Of a DNA stretch of 64,000 nt, positions 1 to 12,258 are shown in pieces. The first letter of the stretch is position 1, and each line of letters starts with the position of its first letter. Source of the stretch: Blastomyces gilchristii SLH14081 (taxonomy: Eukaryota; Ascomycota; Eurotiomycetes; Onygenales; Ajellomycetaceae). The notes under the pieces were generated by a model. It ran no database searches. It was not told the origin of the DNA and saw only the letters and a program-made list of their open reading frames with translations. A program made the translations under genes and the position numbers. The DNA is taken from the NCBI RefSeq assembly GCF_000003855.2, contig NW_003101678.1, positions 2,948,803-3,012,802 on the forward strand, read 5' to 3'.

Positions 1-354
1 AAACGTGCAACCACCCTCTACAAATCGACCGACCCTGGTATCAAAATTAATATCTACAATCCGTTGAACGGTTATGAAATCCCTGGTCCAGCCCTGTTCA
101 ATGGCGGAGAGTCTGGAAATGATCAAGGCCCAGGTCCAAGCGAGCCTTCAGCCCCAGTTCCCAGTCCGTCAGCTTCCCCTACTGCCACGGCAGATGTCAC
201 GCCAATCACGCCAATAGTCACACTATCTCCCGATGCGACTCCTAGCGTCCCGAGTAGTGCGCCTGCCATACCCACAGTCACCGGACGGTGTTCAGCGCGG
301 TACAATAAACGATTGCAAAGACCTCATCCTCGCGAATTTAACCGTCGTCGCTGA
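1..354 (+). CDS. AA9 lytic polysaccharide monooxygenase (former GH61), 3' end only
   Basis: This is the C-terminal part of a secreted copper-dependent polysaccharide monooxygenase of family AA9, which oxidatively cleaves cellulose or related glucans. Frame 1 is open from base 1 and reads a segment of the type 'STDPGIKINIYN' followed by 'YEIPGPALFNGG', the typical end of the AA9 catalytic domain. A Pro/Ser/Thr-rich tail of about 60 residues follows, like a linker. I see no CBM1 or GPI signal after it; the ORF ends in a basic tail (RCSARYNKR...), which could be a short natural C-terminus or the result of an unseen intron or frameshift. The start, signal peptide and copper-binding N-terminal His lie upstream of the window. 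The family call is good; the exact C-terminus is uncertain. Confidence 0.85.
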   Translation, partial: KRATTLYKSTDPGIKINIYNPLNGYEIPGPALFNGGESGNDQGPGPSEPSAPVPSPSASPTATADVTPITPIVTLSPDATPSVPSSAPAIPTVTGRCSARYNKRLQRPHPREFNRRR

Positions 355-967
355 CAGGTGTTTGCCGGAATCTAAATGTGTTTCGACGATTTCCATTCTT
401 TTTACTAGCTGGAGTTTTGCCTTTCTGCATATAGCTAGAACTATTTTCATTATGCTACCCTGTCTGATTCAGGTCCGATTCAGCCCTCAACTTCGTCTTA
501 TATCATAGTGGAGTGTGGAACCAGACCCTAATCCCCGTGTAATCTGTAAGTAGATGTAGTAGTTATCGAAACGGGTGCTAGAGTAATAACGGGAATACGA
601 CAACGAGAATTATTGTTCGAATATATCTCTTCAAATCAGCTCCATTGAGTAATAGAATCAATCAATTCCCCGTTGCCGTTATTTCTTTGCATTCGATTCA
701 GTCTTTCTAGTGGGGAGTTTCGGCCAGCTACATTACTAGCCACGACGCCCATGAGTCAGCATCCCTACTCTGTTGTTTGGAAGCTTCCTTCCCCCCCGCT
801 AGAGCATCAATGTTTTTGTTTGTGAACCCTGCCCATAGCTGCTAGGAAGTACAATTCACCAGCTTGCATAGTCAAGCTTGGGAAATTATAACGCGGTTTG
901 AACGTTCTCATTTCCCCTCATCTCTCCCAAACCACATGAAAACGGAACACAAAGCCTTCCTTTCGCC
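355..967. other. Intergenic between AA9 gene and tma64
   Basis: No credible gene is visible in these 613 bases. They must hold the AA9 3' untranslated region and the promoter of the next gene. The stretch from about 895 to 967 is rich in C/T (tttcccctcatctctccc), as is common just upstream of fungal starts. Confidence 0.6.
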
Positions 968-1948
968 ATGTTCAAGAAGAAACCCACTGTAAGTTGTTCA
1001 AGCCTACCCCTCATGGTCATCCATTATCACGCTCTGGCCCGCACCACCGAACGTCTTCCTTGCTAACATAGAAAAACTACAGTTCAAACCACTCTCCCCT
1101 CTCCGCTCTTCTGACCGGCGGAAGATAGCAGACCAGATTATCCAACAATTCAAAATCGAAATACCCACCACCCCCGCTGCCCCTTCGAAAGAGGAACACC
1201 CTGAGGTCCCGCAAAATGATGCCGCAACCAGCCTTACGGCGCTCCGCAAATCCCTTCTCCCAGAGAATACCATGTCCGCGCGGTTTGTGACTACCGCAGG
1301 ACCCGATCTGACTCCTGTCCAGGGCACGGTCTATGTCGGTTCACATGCTGACGGTGGCGACGAGCGAATTCTCTGGGTACGCCCGGAGCAAGGTGCAGGC
1401 ACTGATGGACGTCTATATCCTACGGTCTATACACTATGGCACCACCCGCACCTCGTCCCTTTATTGCATACCCCAAGCCTAGTGATGGATAAGCTATACG
1501 GGGGCGCAGATCTGATGACTCCAGGCTTAGCCAATGGGCCACCGTTTCCTGAGCGGGCAGTCAAGGGGGAAATAGTCGCGGTCGCGAGCTTGGCGAAGCC
1601 TAGTGTGCCGACGTTCGTGGGTGTGTGCGAAATCGACGTGGCTGGGCTAGGCCAGGTGCAGGGGGCGAAGGGACATGCTGTTAAAGGGGTGACGTGGGAA
1701 GGGGATGAGCTGTGGAGTTGGGGTACTCTGGGAAGACCCGGTCAGCCGTCGCCGGAGCATATTGATGGTTGGCTGGATGATGGCACCAGAGTGGAAAAGG
1801 ATTTCGAAGAATTGAGGTTGGAAGATGAGAAAGGTGATGTTGATGTCGACGGTGAGGAAGAAGGCGGTGTATCGCTGGGTGGGGATAAAGCGGAGGAAAA
1901 CAACGCGATCCCAGAGGAACAATTGCAGGAACCGACTACCAAAGGTAT

Positions 1949-1981
<33 letters not shown>

Positions 1982-3113
1982 CCCTCAGCTTTGTTGCACG
2001 GGTATACGGATATGGAAATCTAACTGCTATGCAGAAATTGAGGCGGTATTTCACAACGCATTCCTCTATTGCCTTTACCAACATAAAATTGACAACCCAT
2101 CCACACCCCACCATGGAATTGCATTACCTATCCAAGCGTCTTTCTTGATATCTAACCTGATAACGCCATTCCTACCAATATTCTCACCTCATCAAGCTCA
2201 ATTTTATAATATTAAAAAGACATCGTGGAAGAATGTGAAGAAATTCATCAAGCATCTTGACAAGGAAAAGCTGGTTAAAGCTAAAGACCGCAGCGGCGGC
2301 GAGACGATAATTTTGGATGTGGATTTTGATGACACCCGAGTTGTCAATTTCGTTCCATATAAACTTCCCAAAAAGAATAGCTCAGAAAGTGCTGCCAAAT
2401 CTATTTCGTTGGGAGGAAATGACAAAGATTCTTCAACGGGGCAGTCATTCACCGTGAAAACACTATATCGACCAAGCGGAAAACTTACCCCCGTCTTATT
2501 CCCGCCGTTGTCGAACAGCGATGTGAATAACTACTACACGACCGCTGACGTTTCAAAACGACTCAACGATTATCTCACAGCCCAAGACCCTCCCATAATC
2601 TCCCCCACGAACCCACGCATTATATCCCTCAACCCATTCATCAGCAACACCATCCTCTCCTCCTCCGCCGATGATCTCGCAATTCTCAAACGCGGCACCG
2701 TCCAACGTGATGCCATCCTCCGGCGCCTCCTCGAAGACCCTTCGCTCTGCGCCCCTTATCACGCCATGCTGAAGCCCGGCCAGACGCTCCACGACGTGAA
2801 GCCAAAGGCAGGCCCTGGCCCCAAAGTCACAGTGACCATCGAGCGGCGCACGGGCTCAAAGGTGGTTACCAAGATTACCGGCTTAGAACCTTTCGGTGCC
2901 ACGCCGCAGCTGTTGGCGGATGAGCTGCAGAAGAAGTGCTCGAGTAGCACGAGCGTTTCGCAGGCCGTGGGAGCGGCGAAGGGGGTGATGAGTGTGTTGG
3001 TTCAGGGCGATCATCGGAAACTTGTGGAAGCTGCGCTGGCTAATCGGGGGGTGAAGTCTCAGTGGATAGAGATTGTTGATAAGTCTCAAAAGAAGGGAGG
3101 CAGAGGAAACTGA
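968..3113 (+). CDS. TMA64: Translation factor eIF2D / Tma64 (PUA-SWIB-SUI1)
   Basis: Ribosome-associated factor of the eIF2D (ligatin) family, which helps place initiator tRNA and recycle 40S subunits in the cytoplasm. I read three exons: 968-988 (MFKKKPT), 1083-1944 and 2035-3113, giving 653 residues. The PUA region lies around residues 140-225 (GADLMTPG at ~148). The middle part (ITPFLPIFSP, then KKTSWKNVKKFIKHLDKEKL) is the SWIB-like region. The SUI1 domain occupies the end (TVTIERRTGSKVVTKITGLE from ~residue 557). Intron 2 (1945-2034) has a branch site CTAAC at 2019 and acceptor GCAG; it carries a run of 31 T, is exactly 90 bp and has no stop, so unspliced RNA stays in frame. The 21-bp first exon is short but restores the expected N-terminus. 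Only the exact intron ends are inferred. Confidence 0.93.
1945..2034 (+). other. Stop-free 90-bp intron 2 of tma64 with T31 tract
   Basis: The donor is aaag|gtatgg, the branch site atctaact and the acceptor tatgcag|aaat. The T run spans 1951-1981. Splicing joins K to E-I-E-A-V-F, which suits the family; retention would insert 30 residues dominated by Phe. Confidence 0.75.
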
Positions 3114-3649
3114 AGATTCTGGGTGGTTTTGAGCGGATATATATATAGCGTATTTATGCAGATTATATATATCTTTGAATGACCGGGGATTGGAGCATTC
3201 TAGCCCTGTTTCATGATAAATTCAATGTTTCGTAGAGGGGTTTAAGGAGATGTACTGTACCCTTGATTTTGGGGTTTTGTTACAGTAAACAGGAGGCTCA
3301 TTATATTTGCTACAGGCTTTGTACTCCGTACATGTACAGTAACTTACATATAACGGCCCTGAACCAACCTTAGCCGCTTGAGTTGATGCGCTGTGGCTGC
3401 CCTAACGGCCATGTTCACGTGAGGTAAGCCCCAACGTCGTCCCTAGCGTTGACCGGGGATATTTCAACATTTCAATCGCGCATGCTTAAATTATCTACAT
3501 ATATCTACTATGCATAACAAATTTAGCCATATGCGTTTTATTCTTGTAAAAGTCTAGACAGATCCGTCCTGAGCATCGAACTCGAGCTCTCGAGCGATCA
3601 CTTTTTGCCCTCCGCCTCGATCGGATCTTGGCAATACTAAGCTTTGGAA
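3114..3649. other. Intergenic between tma64 and the Zn2Cys6 gene
   Basis: No gene is seen. The stretch contains AT-rich tma64 3' flank (tatatatata near 3140) and one copy of the recurrent 9-mer TACTCCGTA at 3322-3330. Confidence 0.55.
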
Positions 3650-6115
3650 ATGTCACACGGAGCCAATTCAGCTTCGCGCTCCTTTCGTGCCCGCGCGGTA
3701 ATATTGGCCTTTGGTTACTCATGTTTGAGGCTGCTGTACATTTGCTAACTTCTGTGTTTTAGTGCGAAAATTGTCGGCTGAGAAAGGTGCGATATTTCTA
3801 ATTTCAGTACGCGTCTTACCGCAAGGGTCGTATGAGGTTGAGGGAACCCAACTTCCCTTCAAAGGAGCTAATGGAGTGAGTTCTAATTGGAGTCGGTCTA
3901 ACATTTTCATTCAGATCAAATGTGACAAAGCCATTCCATGTTCCAGCTGCGGCACACTCGGCATCCCCTGCCAGGCCGCATCTTCAAGGCTAACAGAACG
4001 GCCTCGCGCTCCTCCAACCAACCAGCATGCCAGCCATCAGAATGCCGCTTCAGGGGCTTCCGGCATTAACCAAGCCAGCGAGAGAAACTGGGAGCTGATA
4101 GAAGACCGCCTTTCTGCGGTCGAAAAGAGCATTCAAGAGTTGTCACATCGTTCTGCCCCCGGTTCTGTGAATTCGTTAGACCATCATTCACCCTCCATAT
4201 CCACCCAGTCGTCGTTGGAGATAACGACAGCTGCATTTGAAGGACAATCGTCCTTTGGTAGTGCAACGTTGCTAGCCAAGAAGGCTGCAGATATATCCGT
4301 TGCAAGAGTCCCCGGGAGCAAACTCGACGAGAACGTCTATAGAGCCCTCCTCTCGCTAAAAAGTAACCTAGATAAGCACCATCCATCTCCGCGTTCTTCT
4401 GAATCGACGGAAACTGCAAGCACAGCCGCATCGAATCTAAATCTGCCTCCGGTGGCCTTCGTAATTTCTCTCATCAGGAGAGTCAAAGGTTTGAACGAAG
4501 CCTAAAACCTCGCCGGAGAGAAAATTTGAGCAGCTAATATGACATCCAGAGCAACCGCCGTTCTTTCTTGTGAACAACTCTTGGAGAGATTACCTCCAGA
4601 TCGAAAAACTATGTCAGAAAGTTTACTTTCCTTCTGAACCGATCACCGCAGGGTCAATTACCCTTATGCATGGTTTGCTTTATTTCATCATTCGGGACTA
4701 CATGCACAGTGGGGACAGTTCGCTGTCTCAATCTGATTGCACCCTATATGCAGACATTTGTGAGAAAAGCTTTGTGCAGGGTTTGAAATCTTACGAAATG
4801 TTTGTCGGCCCGACCCTTGAAAAGGTCCAGGCTCTGCTCATTGGGGTAAGTTCCCATTCACACTCCCTTGCTGCCAGGCCCTGGCTAATTGTTCGCTCGT
4901 CAAAACAGGTTATTAAGTGTCAGGATGAATCAAATCACCCGCTTTGCTGGACATATCTGTCAATCGCATTTGATATGTGTCAAAGCATGGGATATCACAG
5001 CAATTCGGAATTGAAAAACGATCCTTTCCCCGTTGCGGAGGAGAAGCGACACGTTTTCTGGAGATTGTACATGATCGACAAAAACCTCTCTCTTAACCTT
5101 GGCCGCACATCACATTTTCAAGACCATGATATCGATTGCGGAGTATTCATACCGTCAACTGACCCCCATCAAAGCCCTTGGGATCTAATGGCTCATGTGA
5201 TCATTAAATTTTCAGCTATTCAGGGCCGAGTGTATGACAGGCTATATTCTGTTTCAGCATCGCAATCGTCACCGGAGGAAAAAATGCGGGTGATGGAACA
5301 GTTGTCTATCGAGCTGATTGAAGTGCGAAATGAACTCCTCAGGGTATGCAAGCTTACGCTCTCTCATCTGTCCTCCGTAGCTCCCTATTGATAACATTTA
5401 TAGATCGACGTCAGTGGTGGCTATTATGCGGATTCATTGCAGGGAATGGCGGCCTGCGCTGAATTCATCACCTATTCAGTTTTAACCGTCATATACCGCG
5501 CCCAGATGTCGCCGAATGCTATGTCTATAAGTTCCAAGTGTTTAGAGGCAGCCAAGCTCGGTCTACAGAGTCACCTAAAGTGCTTTTCCTACTTCAGTGA
5601 ACGCAAAAGCCACAAGCAGGCTGAATACGTAACCTGGTTAGCCGCCCTTAATTGAATTTCCAGATACAAGGTACTAAAAACGACCATTAACTGTAACTAG
5701 GATCCTTCTCTACCCTTCCTTCACCCCGTTCGTCATCGTCTTCACCCACGCAATTGCCGCCGGAGACTTAGAGGAGCTCTCCCTACTCAAAGAAACCGTC
5801 GGCTCGCTCGAACTGGTTAAGGATCTTTCCCGCGGCTCCCAACATCTCTACGAGATATGCAAAGCATTCCTCACCATTGCCCAGTCCTTGATTGATTCTC
5901 AACTAACCCTGAACGGCCTCGAACACCAAGACGACGGCTCGCTTGTACTACCTTTTATGACGGATGGCCAGACCCAGATCACTTTCCCGGATATCCCCTG
6001 GCCAGAAGATATGCACGATTTTAACATGGACAGTGCTGATATTTCTGTCTTTTTGAATGATTTCCTTGGTACGAACAGGCCCGGGACAGATATGCTCAGC
6101 TTGAACCTTACGTAA
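3650..6115 (+). CDS. Zn(II)2Cys6 transcription factor with fungal-specific TF domain
   Basis: Nuclear DNA-binding regulator. I read seven exons: 3650-3697, 3763-3786, 3915-4488, 4550-4845, 4909-5343, 5404-5636 and 5701-6115, in phase throughout, for 674 residues. The zinc cluster has the canonical spacing CX2CX6CX5CX2CX6C at residues 17-43 and is split by introns 1 and 2; exon 2 is a 24-bp exon coding CENCRLRK. The middle homology region of the PF04082 type runs from about 200 to 530 (NSWRDYLQIEKLCQKVYFPSEP; FWRLYMIDKNLSLNLGR). Intron 4 (4846-4908) is 63 bp and stop-free. The C-terminus ends in an acidic/aromatic stretch (FPDIPWPEDMHDFNMDSAD) that looks like an activation region. The target genes are unknown. 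Exon joins are inferred from family-like continuity and GT/AG sites. Confidence 0.88.
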
Positions 6116-6596
6116 CCGCGTAGCGGTCTCAAAGTTCCATTACCCCCCCCCCCCGGGGTCCCCGGGGGCTCAAGGGATATGGCTGCAGGCAAACCATGAG
6201 GTGTTGCTGCGTGCCCCGGATTGGACCAGAATGTCAAATCTACCTACCGAGTTCTTACGTCGGGCCAATGGCCTAAAAACCCTGGATTCAATTTCTGCGT
6301 ATAACGATATATAAATCGCCTCCAATGTATCACTATAGTTTACAATTCCCTTTCCCTTCTCGAGACATTTTCAAAACCATCAACGGTATGTGTACCGCTT
6401 TTAATAGAATTATTTAATTAACATTTCCTCCATACAGTACATGAAATGAACAACTCAAAGCGAAGGCAAGATACAATCATCAAATGCTGTCAGTTCTCCT
6501 CCCTGCGCGTGGTTTCCACAACAACGTAAAGCCAGCTGAAAACATCCATGGAATACCATTCTTCACCTTCGCTCTGAGCCGGGTGTATACCGCCAT
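6116..6596. other. Convergent intergenic region (TF 3' end facing ERG4 3' end)
   Basis: No gene is seen in these 481 bases. A run of C followed by GGGGTCCCCGGGGG (about 6145-6170) can form a G/C-rich hairpin just past the transcription-factor stop and may act as a transcription end signal for one of the two converging genes. Confidence 0.45.
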
Positions 6597-8389
6597 TTAG
6601 ATGACATACTTTGCCCAAAAATTAGCTTCAGTTAATGTCACCAACAGAGTTTTTGGATTACTTACCGGAATAAATAGATACGGAACGCGGCGTTCATACT
6701 CCTCCCAAGCTGCGCCATATTTTGCGCGGCAGCGATGGATATTCCTTCGAGCCCGATGGATGATCATCACGGTGAAAAATACCGGATAGAACCAAGGGAA
6801 AGGCGAGTTAAACCCGGTAATTAAGCCCCAGCAAAAAGCAAAATAGAAGTCACAGGTGTAATGCAACTTGCGGGCCAGTCCGACTATTGAGAAATTCGCG
6901 TGTGAGTTGAAATTGCATGTGCAGCTGATTGGGGGGGAAAAAAGGGGGGGGGAAGGAAAAAGGCACTTACACCATCCACTGCATAAAAGAGAATCTCCTG
7001 TCTTGGTGCGGATACATTGTGGGTTTTTGGCAAATTTCCATGGGAGTTGCGGGAATGTTTTGCGATTCACCACGACACCATGTTCCCGCGCCCGGAATCC
7101 GTTCTTCTGGCTATTAGCTGTATCCCACACCCAATATACAAAGAGATACGAAGCATAGAGGAATGCCAAGGCCCAAGGCCCCCAGTTGTAGTCTGACGGA
7201 TTGTTTTGCGCGAGGTATATTGTGCAGTGGCAGTACGTCATTGGGACGCCGGCCATATTCCAGAAGATCAGCAGGAAGCCAAGCTTCTCATGGTACATGT
7301 CCCTAACCAGATGCATTAGCTGACATAAAGCGACATAATAATGTCAAGGAACGCAGATGAGAACATACCAGCTGGTGATGATGAGTTCTTCACCCTTTGC
7401 GCATGCATTTGCATAAAGGAAATGGGCCATGAGGAGGAACCCGACCTCTCCAGACACATATCCGAGCTGTTCATACTGCCTTAAAGCCGCCCCAAGGGTA
7501 AAAAGGAAGAGGAAGTACCACGGGATCCGGACTTCGAGAAACATTTTGATATCCAACAGTCCAAACAAACGTGGATTGAGCTCTGCTCCCATGAAGAGAT
7601 CGTAAAAGAAAGATCCGGTCATGCGATGTTGCACACCTCTCGCGATGGCCGAGAAGTACGCAACAAATGATAACAGAATCCCAGAGCAGATCGCTACGCT
7701 CATTATCGGTCCGAATTCATCGATGAGAGTATACAGCTTGAAGGTTCCTGATACATGCAAACCCACAGCGACTGCAATTGTCAAGTACCACGCCGAGATA
7801 GCTGAGCAGTAATAGTCAAGCTGTTTGCCGCCCAAGTGCGGCAGCCGCTTTCCCTTGCCATACACACCAGGGAGCAGAAGATAACCCGCGCCTTCCAGCA
7901 CCATCAATGTCCAGTATATCGTCCAAGCTTTGCGATGCGGGAACGCATGGGTGTACACGAGATCCACGAGGTGTGCGAGGAACTCCATGAAGCTCTGACC
8001 TTCTGCGCGGGAGGGAAATTGGCCGTCGTAGAACGTTGCCCCGATGTACATGTAGTACATGATCAAGGGGGATCCAATCATTATGACGCACGCACCCAAC
8101 ACACCTCCAAATTCAAACTCGGCTTCATCATCGAGTTTGCTCGCGCATGTCCCTGCGTCTTTTGTCGTGCTATCCGGCTGGAGGCCATTGGTTTCCTTCT
8201 TGCCCTGGTGAAGCTCACTAAGTTTTGCCAATTCAACATTAGCATACATACACTTGATAACTCGTAATTATTGGAAAGCAAAGTGTTCTGTAGATGGGGA
8301 GATGGGTATAGATGCGAGTAAGTAATTACGGGGGTACTGCTAAACGCGTAGTTGTGCAGTACGTACCTCTTGGCCTCCTGAACCGCCAT
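6597..8389 (-). CDS. ERG4: Delta(24(24(1)))-sterol reductase (C-24(28) sterol reductase)
   Basis: Last step of ergosterol synthesis: NADPH-dependent reduction of the C-24(28) double bond of ergosta-5,7,22,24(28)-tetraenol in the ER membrane. On the minus strand I read five exons: 8389-8367 (MAVQEAK), 8217-7369, 7302-6971, 6883-6666 and 6608-6597, in phase, for 477 residues, close to yeast Erg4 (473). Family marks include [20 protein letters not shown] and [11 protein letters not shown] near the N-terminus, [19 protein letters not shown] across the exon 3/4 join, and [16 protein letters not shown] before the end. Many hydrophobic segments fit a polytopic membrane protein. The last exon is only 12 bp and codes YVI plus stop. 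The weakest point is the 23-bp first exon; a start at 8249 without that intron is the alternative. It converges with the Zn2Cys6 gene. Confidence 0.92.
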
Positions 8390-11189
8390 TCTTAATTTTT
8401 CTCTTCAAATTGCGCGCCAGAAGCAAAAGGAAAAGAATGCGCCGACACTGCAAAAACGACTAGATAGATAAATATATATCCTGATTCGCGGGTATTTATT
8501 TGTTCATGCGCCTTTGGGCTGATAGTTGCAGTCTCCCCCTATCTGTTCCCGGGCGACCGCGGACTCCGTGGATTCCGTGGACTGCGGAAACGGCCCTTGG
8601 GATGTGGTCGCTTCTTCGATGCCTTATTTTGAACCGGGGATTTAAATTCAATGGTATCGCCTCAGTAGTAGAGGTTAATCTGCATGGAATATCCAGTTCC
8701 TGTGGGGTTGGGAACGCGGATAGATCAATATAAGGAGGCCGCGATATTTTGCTCTCCAATATCCGAGGTTTCCCCGGACGGATTATGTAGTTTTCAAAAA
8801 GCACAGCGAGCAGGACAACAAAAAAATATATTAATTTGCCTCATTAACGAATGGACACATTAATTTTAATAAGAAAACGAAAATCTGTGGGAAACGTCCA
8901 CACATATGTCCTTTAGCAAAAGGCCGTTAGATCTGCGTTTCTCCGATGTCTTGTGGCGCAACACGGAGCTCGATTGGATCCGCCTGCTACTTTTAAGGTT
9001 CATCCAAGAGATGTCCAAAACATTGTTATGAGCTCTGCTCTTTTCCTGTGTAGATTGTTGTTTGGACTAATGGCCGTGAGACTTTGAAGGATGGGGTAGG
9101 ACGAGATCATCATCAACAGATTTCGATTCGGACCATCGGGTTCTGATGAATGGGGGTGGATTTACTGCTTGATATCAACAGGTGCTGAACTCTTTTGCAA
9201 TAAATATTCCAATAAATATCCAATGTAGCACCAATTGAAGGGATGTCTCCATGGTCACCTTCCCCCCCCACCCAAAAAAAAAAAAGTGTTGGTAGGCAGA
9301 GAGAAAAGAGATAAGATGAGACAGAGCACACTGGCTGGTCTGGTCTGGCACAACCGCTGCCGGCTTGCCAATGGCATTCCCACCAAATAAACCGCCAGCC
9401 AAGGGCGATTTTCTCTCCATTTTGATATCTCTTCCTCCGACAGGCTGAGTTCAACGGATTTTTGACTGCTTGGCGGGGGGCGGGTAGGAGCATTCCATGG
9501 GAACGACATAGGCCGGCCTACGGAGTACAGTCTGCAGTAGGTAGTCTACATATTTTCCAGGTTGGCGTGCAAGGTTCCTCATGTCGTATGGCAAAACATC
9601 AGCGGGGAAAAATTGTTAAATTCATAGAAACATGTAGTTATATCAATATATTGTGTAGAGCCGATAATGGGACAATACATAGCTCAATCCATCCCAAGCC
9701 TGTTGCTGCGATCCTGTTTGGCACGGCCGATTTTGCGGAGAGTGTCCAGTAGTAATAATGTTGATTCATTGTAGGAGAAAAATTGGCCCAAGTCTCTCCT
9801 TGAAGCACGGATTTTTGATGTTGTTGTCTGCCTTGGTCTGCTTGAGCCAATCACTCTCATCAAGGCCACACACACTGTGGCTAAAATATTCGGCTGTGAT
9901 ACGGCGCATGCATGCCTCATTTTTGAGTGTCCAGGCGACAAAAAAAAAGAAAAGAAAGGAAAAGAAAGGAAAAATAAGCAGGTGAGAAAACACCAGTTCG
10001 CTGGGTAACTTTTGTGTTGAAGCGGAGGCCAAAACCACTCCACCCGCCCGCAAGGCAGGAAAATTCCCATGGATAGAGAGGCTTCATGAAGCATTCATGA
10101 GCTGCTGCAAGATGTACATTTCTGTTCCTCCTTCTGCTTTCTCTCTTTTAACTGAGCAGAATAAATGCCGGAATCAAGGCGATATAGATATGGTGTGGAT
10201 GCGGTTAGTGTTATGCGAAATAAAAAATAAATCCCAGGAGGTTGGTTCAGTCCTGGCTACTACTGGGGGGGGGGGCCCGGTTTTATTTGAAATTTTGTTC
10301 TATCTTGCCAGGATCCCTTTCCCGAGACAACGTTTCTCGGGATGATAAAGATCCCAATCCAGTGGCATTGGCTTCGATCACCGCGCTAGAAACAAAACAC
10401 CTTTTGTTCTCCGCTACAATCAATTGCTCATGGCAGCAACTCTCGGATGCTGTAGGCATTGCTCAGGAAAGAAGCTACATCGCAACGTGCCACATCATTT
10501 GCAACCTACAAAAAGGACCCAACACTCAGGCTCAAACTGTGCGTTTCAATCCAAACCAAACTCGGACAGGCGGTTGCCAACATACTGTGTATACATAATA
10601 ATTACATGGATGTACGGAGTATTTGCTTGGCCATCCATCGGTAATGATGACACCAAATCAAATCGTTCCCCAGCGGGACGGAAGCGGCCCGCTATGGCCC
10701 GATTATCTATCTGCCTCCTTTGTGCGAGGTACGGGTTGGGTTGACATGAAAAGGTTCTACCAACCCATCTCTATATCCTGTTCCATTTTCTCTCTCTCTC
10801 TCTCTCTCTCTCTGCGCGAGATAAAAGCACACCTATGCCAGAGTATACTCCATAGCCGTGCTAATAACAGACGTCACAAAGCTGCATACTTACCCGCCAG
10901 CTTGGATAGAGCGCGGACCTAAAAACAGAGCAGTGGGGGTGCGGATCGCGGTTATGACAAACATGTTACATGATGTTACATGTACATACATGTGCATACA
11001 TATACACATAGTATTATAGATATAACATGGACGACAATAACAGGAGAGCAGAGCGGAGTTTCTCTAGCTTATAATTCAGCACTAATTTGGGGTTCAATGG
11101 GTTTTTGCAGCAGGCAGCAGGCAGCAGCACACAGACAATTTCAGCAATGGTGCAATGTAGGAAAGAAACAAACAATACAGAGAAAACCA
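8390..11189. other. Gene-empty stretch upstream of ERG4
   Basis: I find no ORF here with recognisable content. The longer open frames are short, overlap each other on both strands and have no family-like motif. Visible marks are a C/A run at 9264-9287, a CT microsatellite at 10792-10814, and copies of the recurrent 9-mer at 9519-9527 and 10613-10621. Confidence 0.5.
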
Positions 11190-11815
11190 GTAACTTGACA
11201 AAATTGATTGCTCAGAATCATGCTCTGATTATTTTTTAACATATATGATAGTTATGCACAGCTTGCAGCACAATCTACACAGATTCAGCTATATCTCATA
11301 TCATCCAGACAACTTCTTCAGAGTGATTGCTGAACACACAATTTTTGATGTAAATTCCTGCACTGAATCTGAGAGGTGCATGATGAGTGAGAAGAGCATA
11401 TAGAAGTTTACAAGACTCTGATCAAAAATTCAACTAGTGATATAAAAACATGAAAATGAGTAAAGATGACAGAAGACATGAATTTTGAATTAATGTAATA
11501 TAATGTGCGAGATTAATTTACATTGACAAGCACCTGTTTGTTCTCTTGTTACTGATAGTATCTAGAGATAAAAGAGAAAAGAAAATAAATAAATCACTCA
11601 TCAGAAGCAGATTCAGAATAACATAATATAAAGATATATCTCTGATGATTTATCACATCAATTGGAAAATAGAATTATCTGTCTGCATATGTATATATTG
11701 CATGTGCTGAATAAACTAATAAATTCTGATAATGATTAGTTACTGTTCATGGCTCTGATCTCTCTCTCTCTTTTCTCTCTAAAATCTCTTCTGGCACTCT
11801 CTTCTTAACAGGTTC
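11190..11815. repeat. CpG-depleted relic, probably decayed transposon DNA
   Basis: About 600 bases of AT-rich sequence with almost no CG dinucleotide but many TG, CA, CTGA and CAGA words, unlike the flanks and very like the transposon block at 20-32.7 kb. I see no terminal repeat or reading frame that names the element. Confidence 0.45.
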
Positions 11816-12205
11816 CACTGTTCAAAAGACCCAGGTGAAAACAGGCAACATATATCAATCAATCAATCATCAAATCAAGCTTGACATGAGAATTAAAGCC
11901 AAGAAAGACAAAAGGAATTCTCCAGTTTCTCCCGTTCTCCAAGACCTAGCTCTAAGTCTAGAACGCGAAAGAAGGGCCATTGCACGGTACGTACGGTACA
12001 GCTTTTGATGGTGGTGGGGGGTCCATGTCATATCAGAAACAAGAATAATAATAATAATAATAATGGAAAACTACATAGTTATGTGCTGAGGAGTTTCAAG
12101 AACGTAGGTGAGGTGGAGCCGTCTTGGCTTCGGATCCTTGATCCTTGTTGGAGGAGAAGAGGTGGGAGATTTGTCTAATTTTGACTTCATGTTGGGAGGA
12201 AGGAC

Positions 12206-12217
12206 ACACACACACAC

Positions 12218-12256
<39 letters not shown>
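12206..12256. repeat. Compound (CA)n-(GA)n microsatellite
   Basis: CACACACACACA followed by GAGAGAAAGAGAGAGAGAGAGA, flanked by ordinary sequence. The repeat creates spurious open frames on both strands. Confidence 0.9.

Positions 12257-12258
<2 letters not shown>

Noticed and set aside
8906..9031. 41-codon open frame MSFSKRPLDLRFSDVL, possibly BTB-like
   Set aside because: The likeness is short, continues in no frame and has no supporting splice sites.
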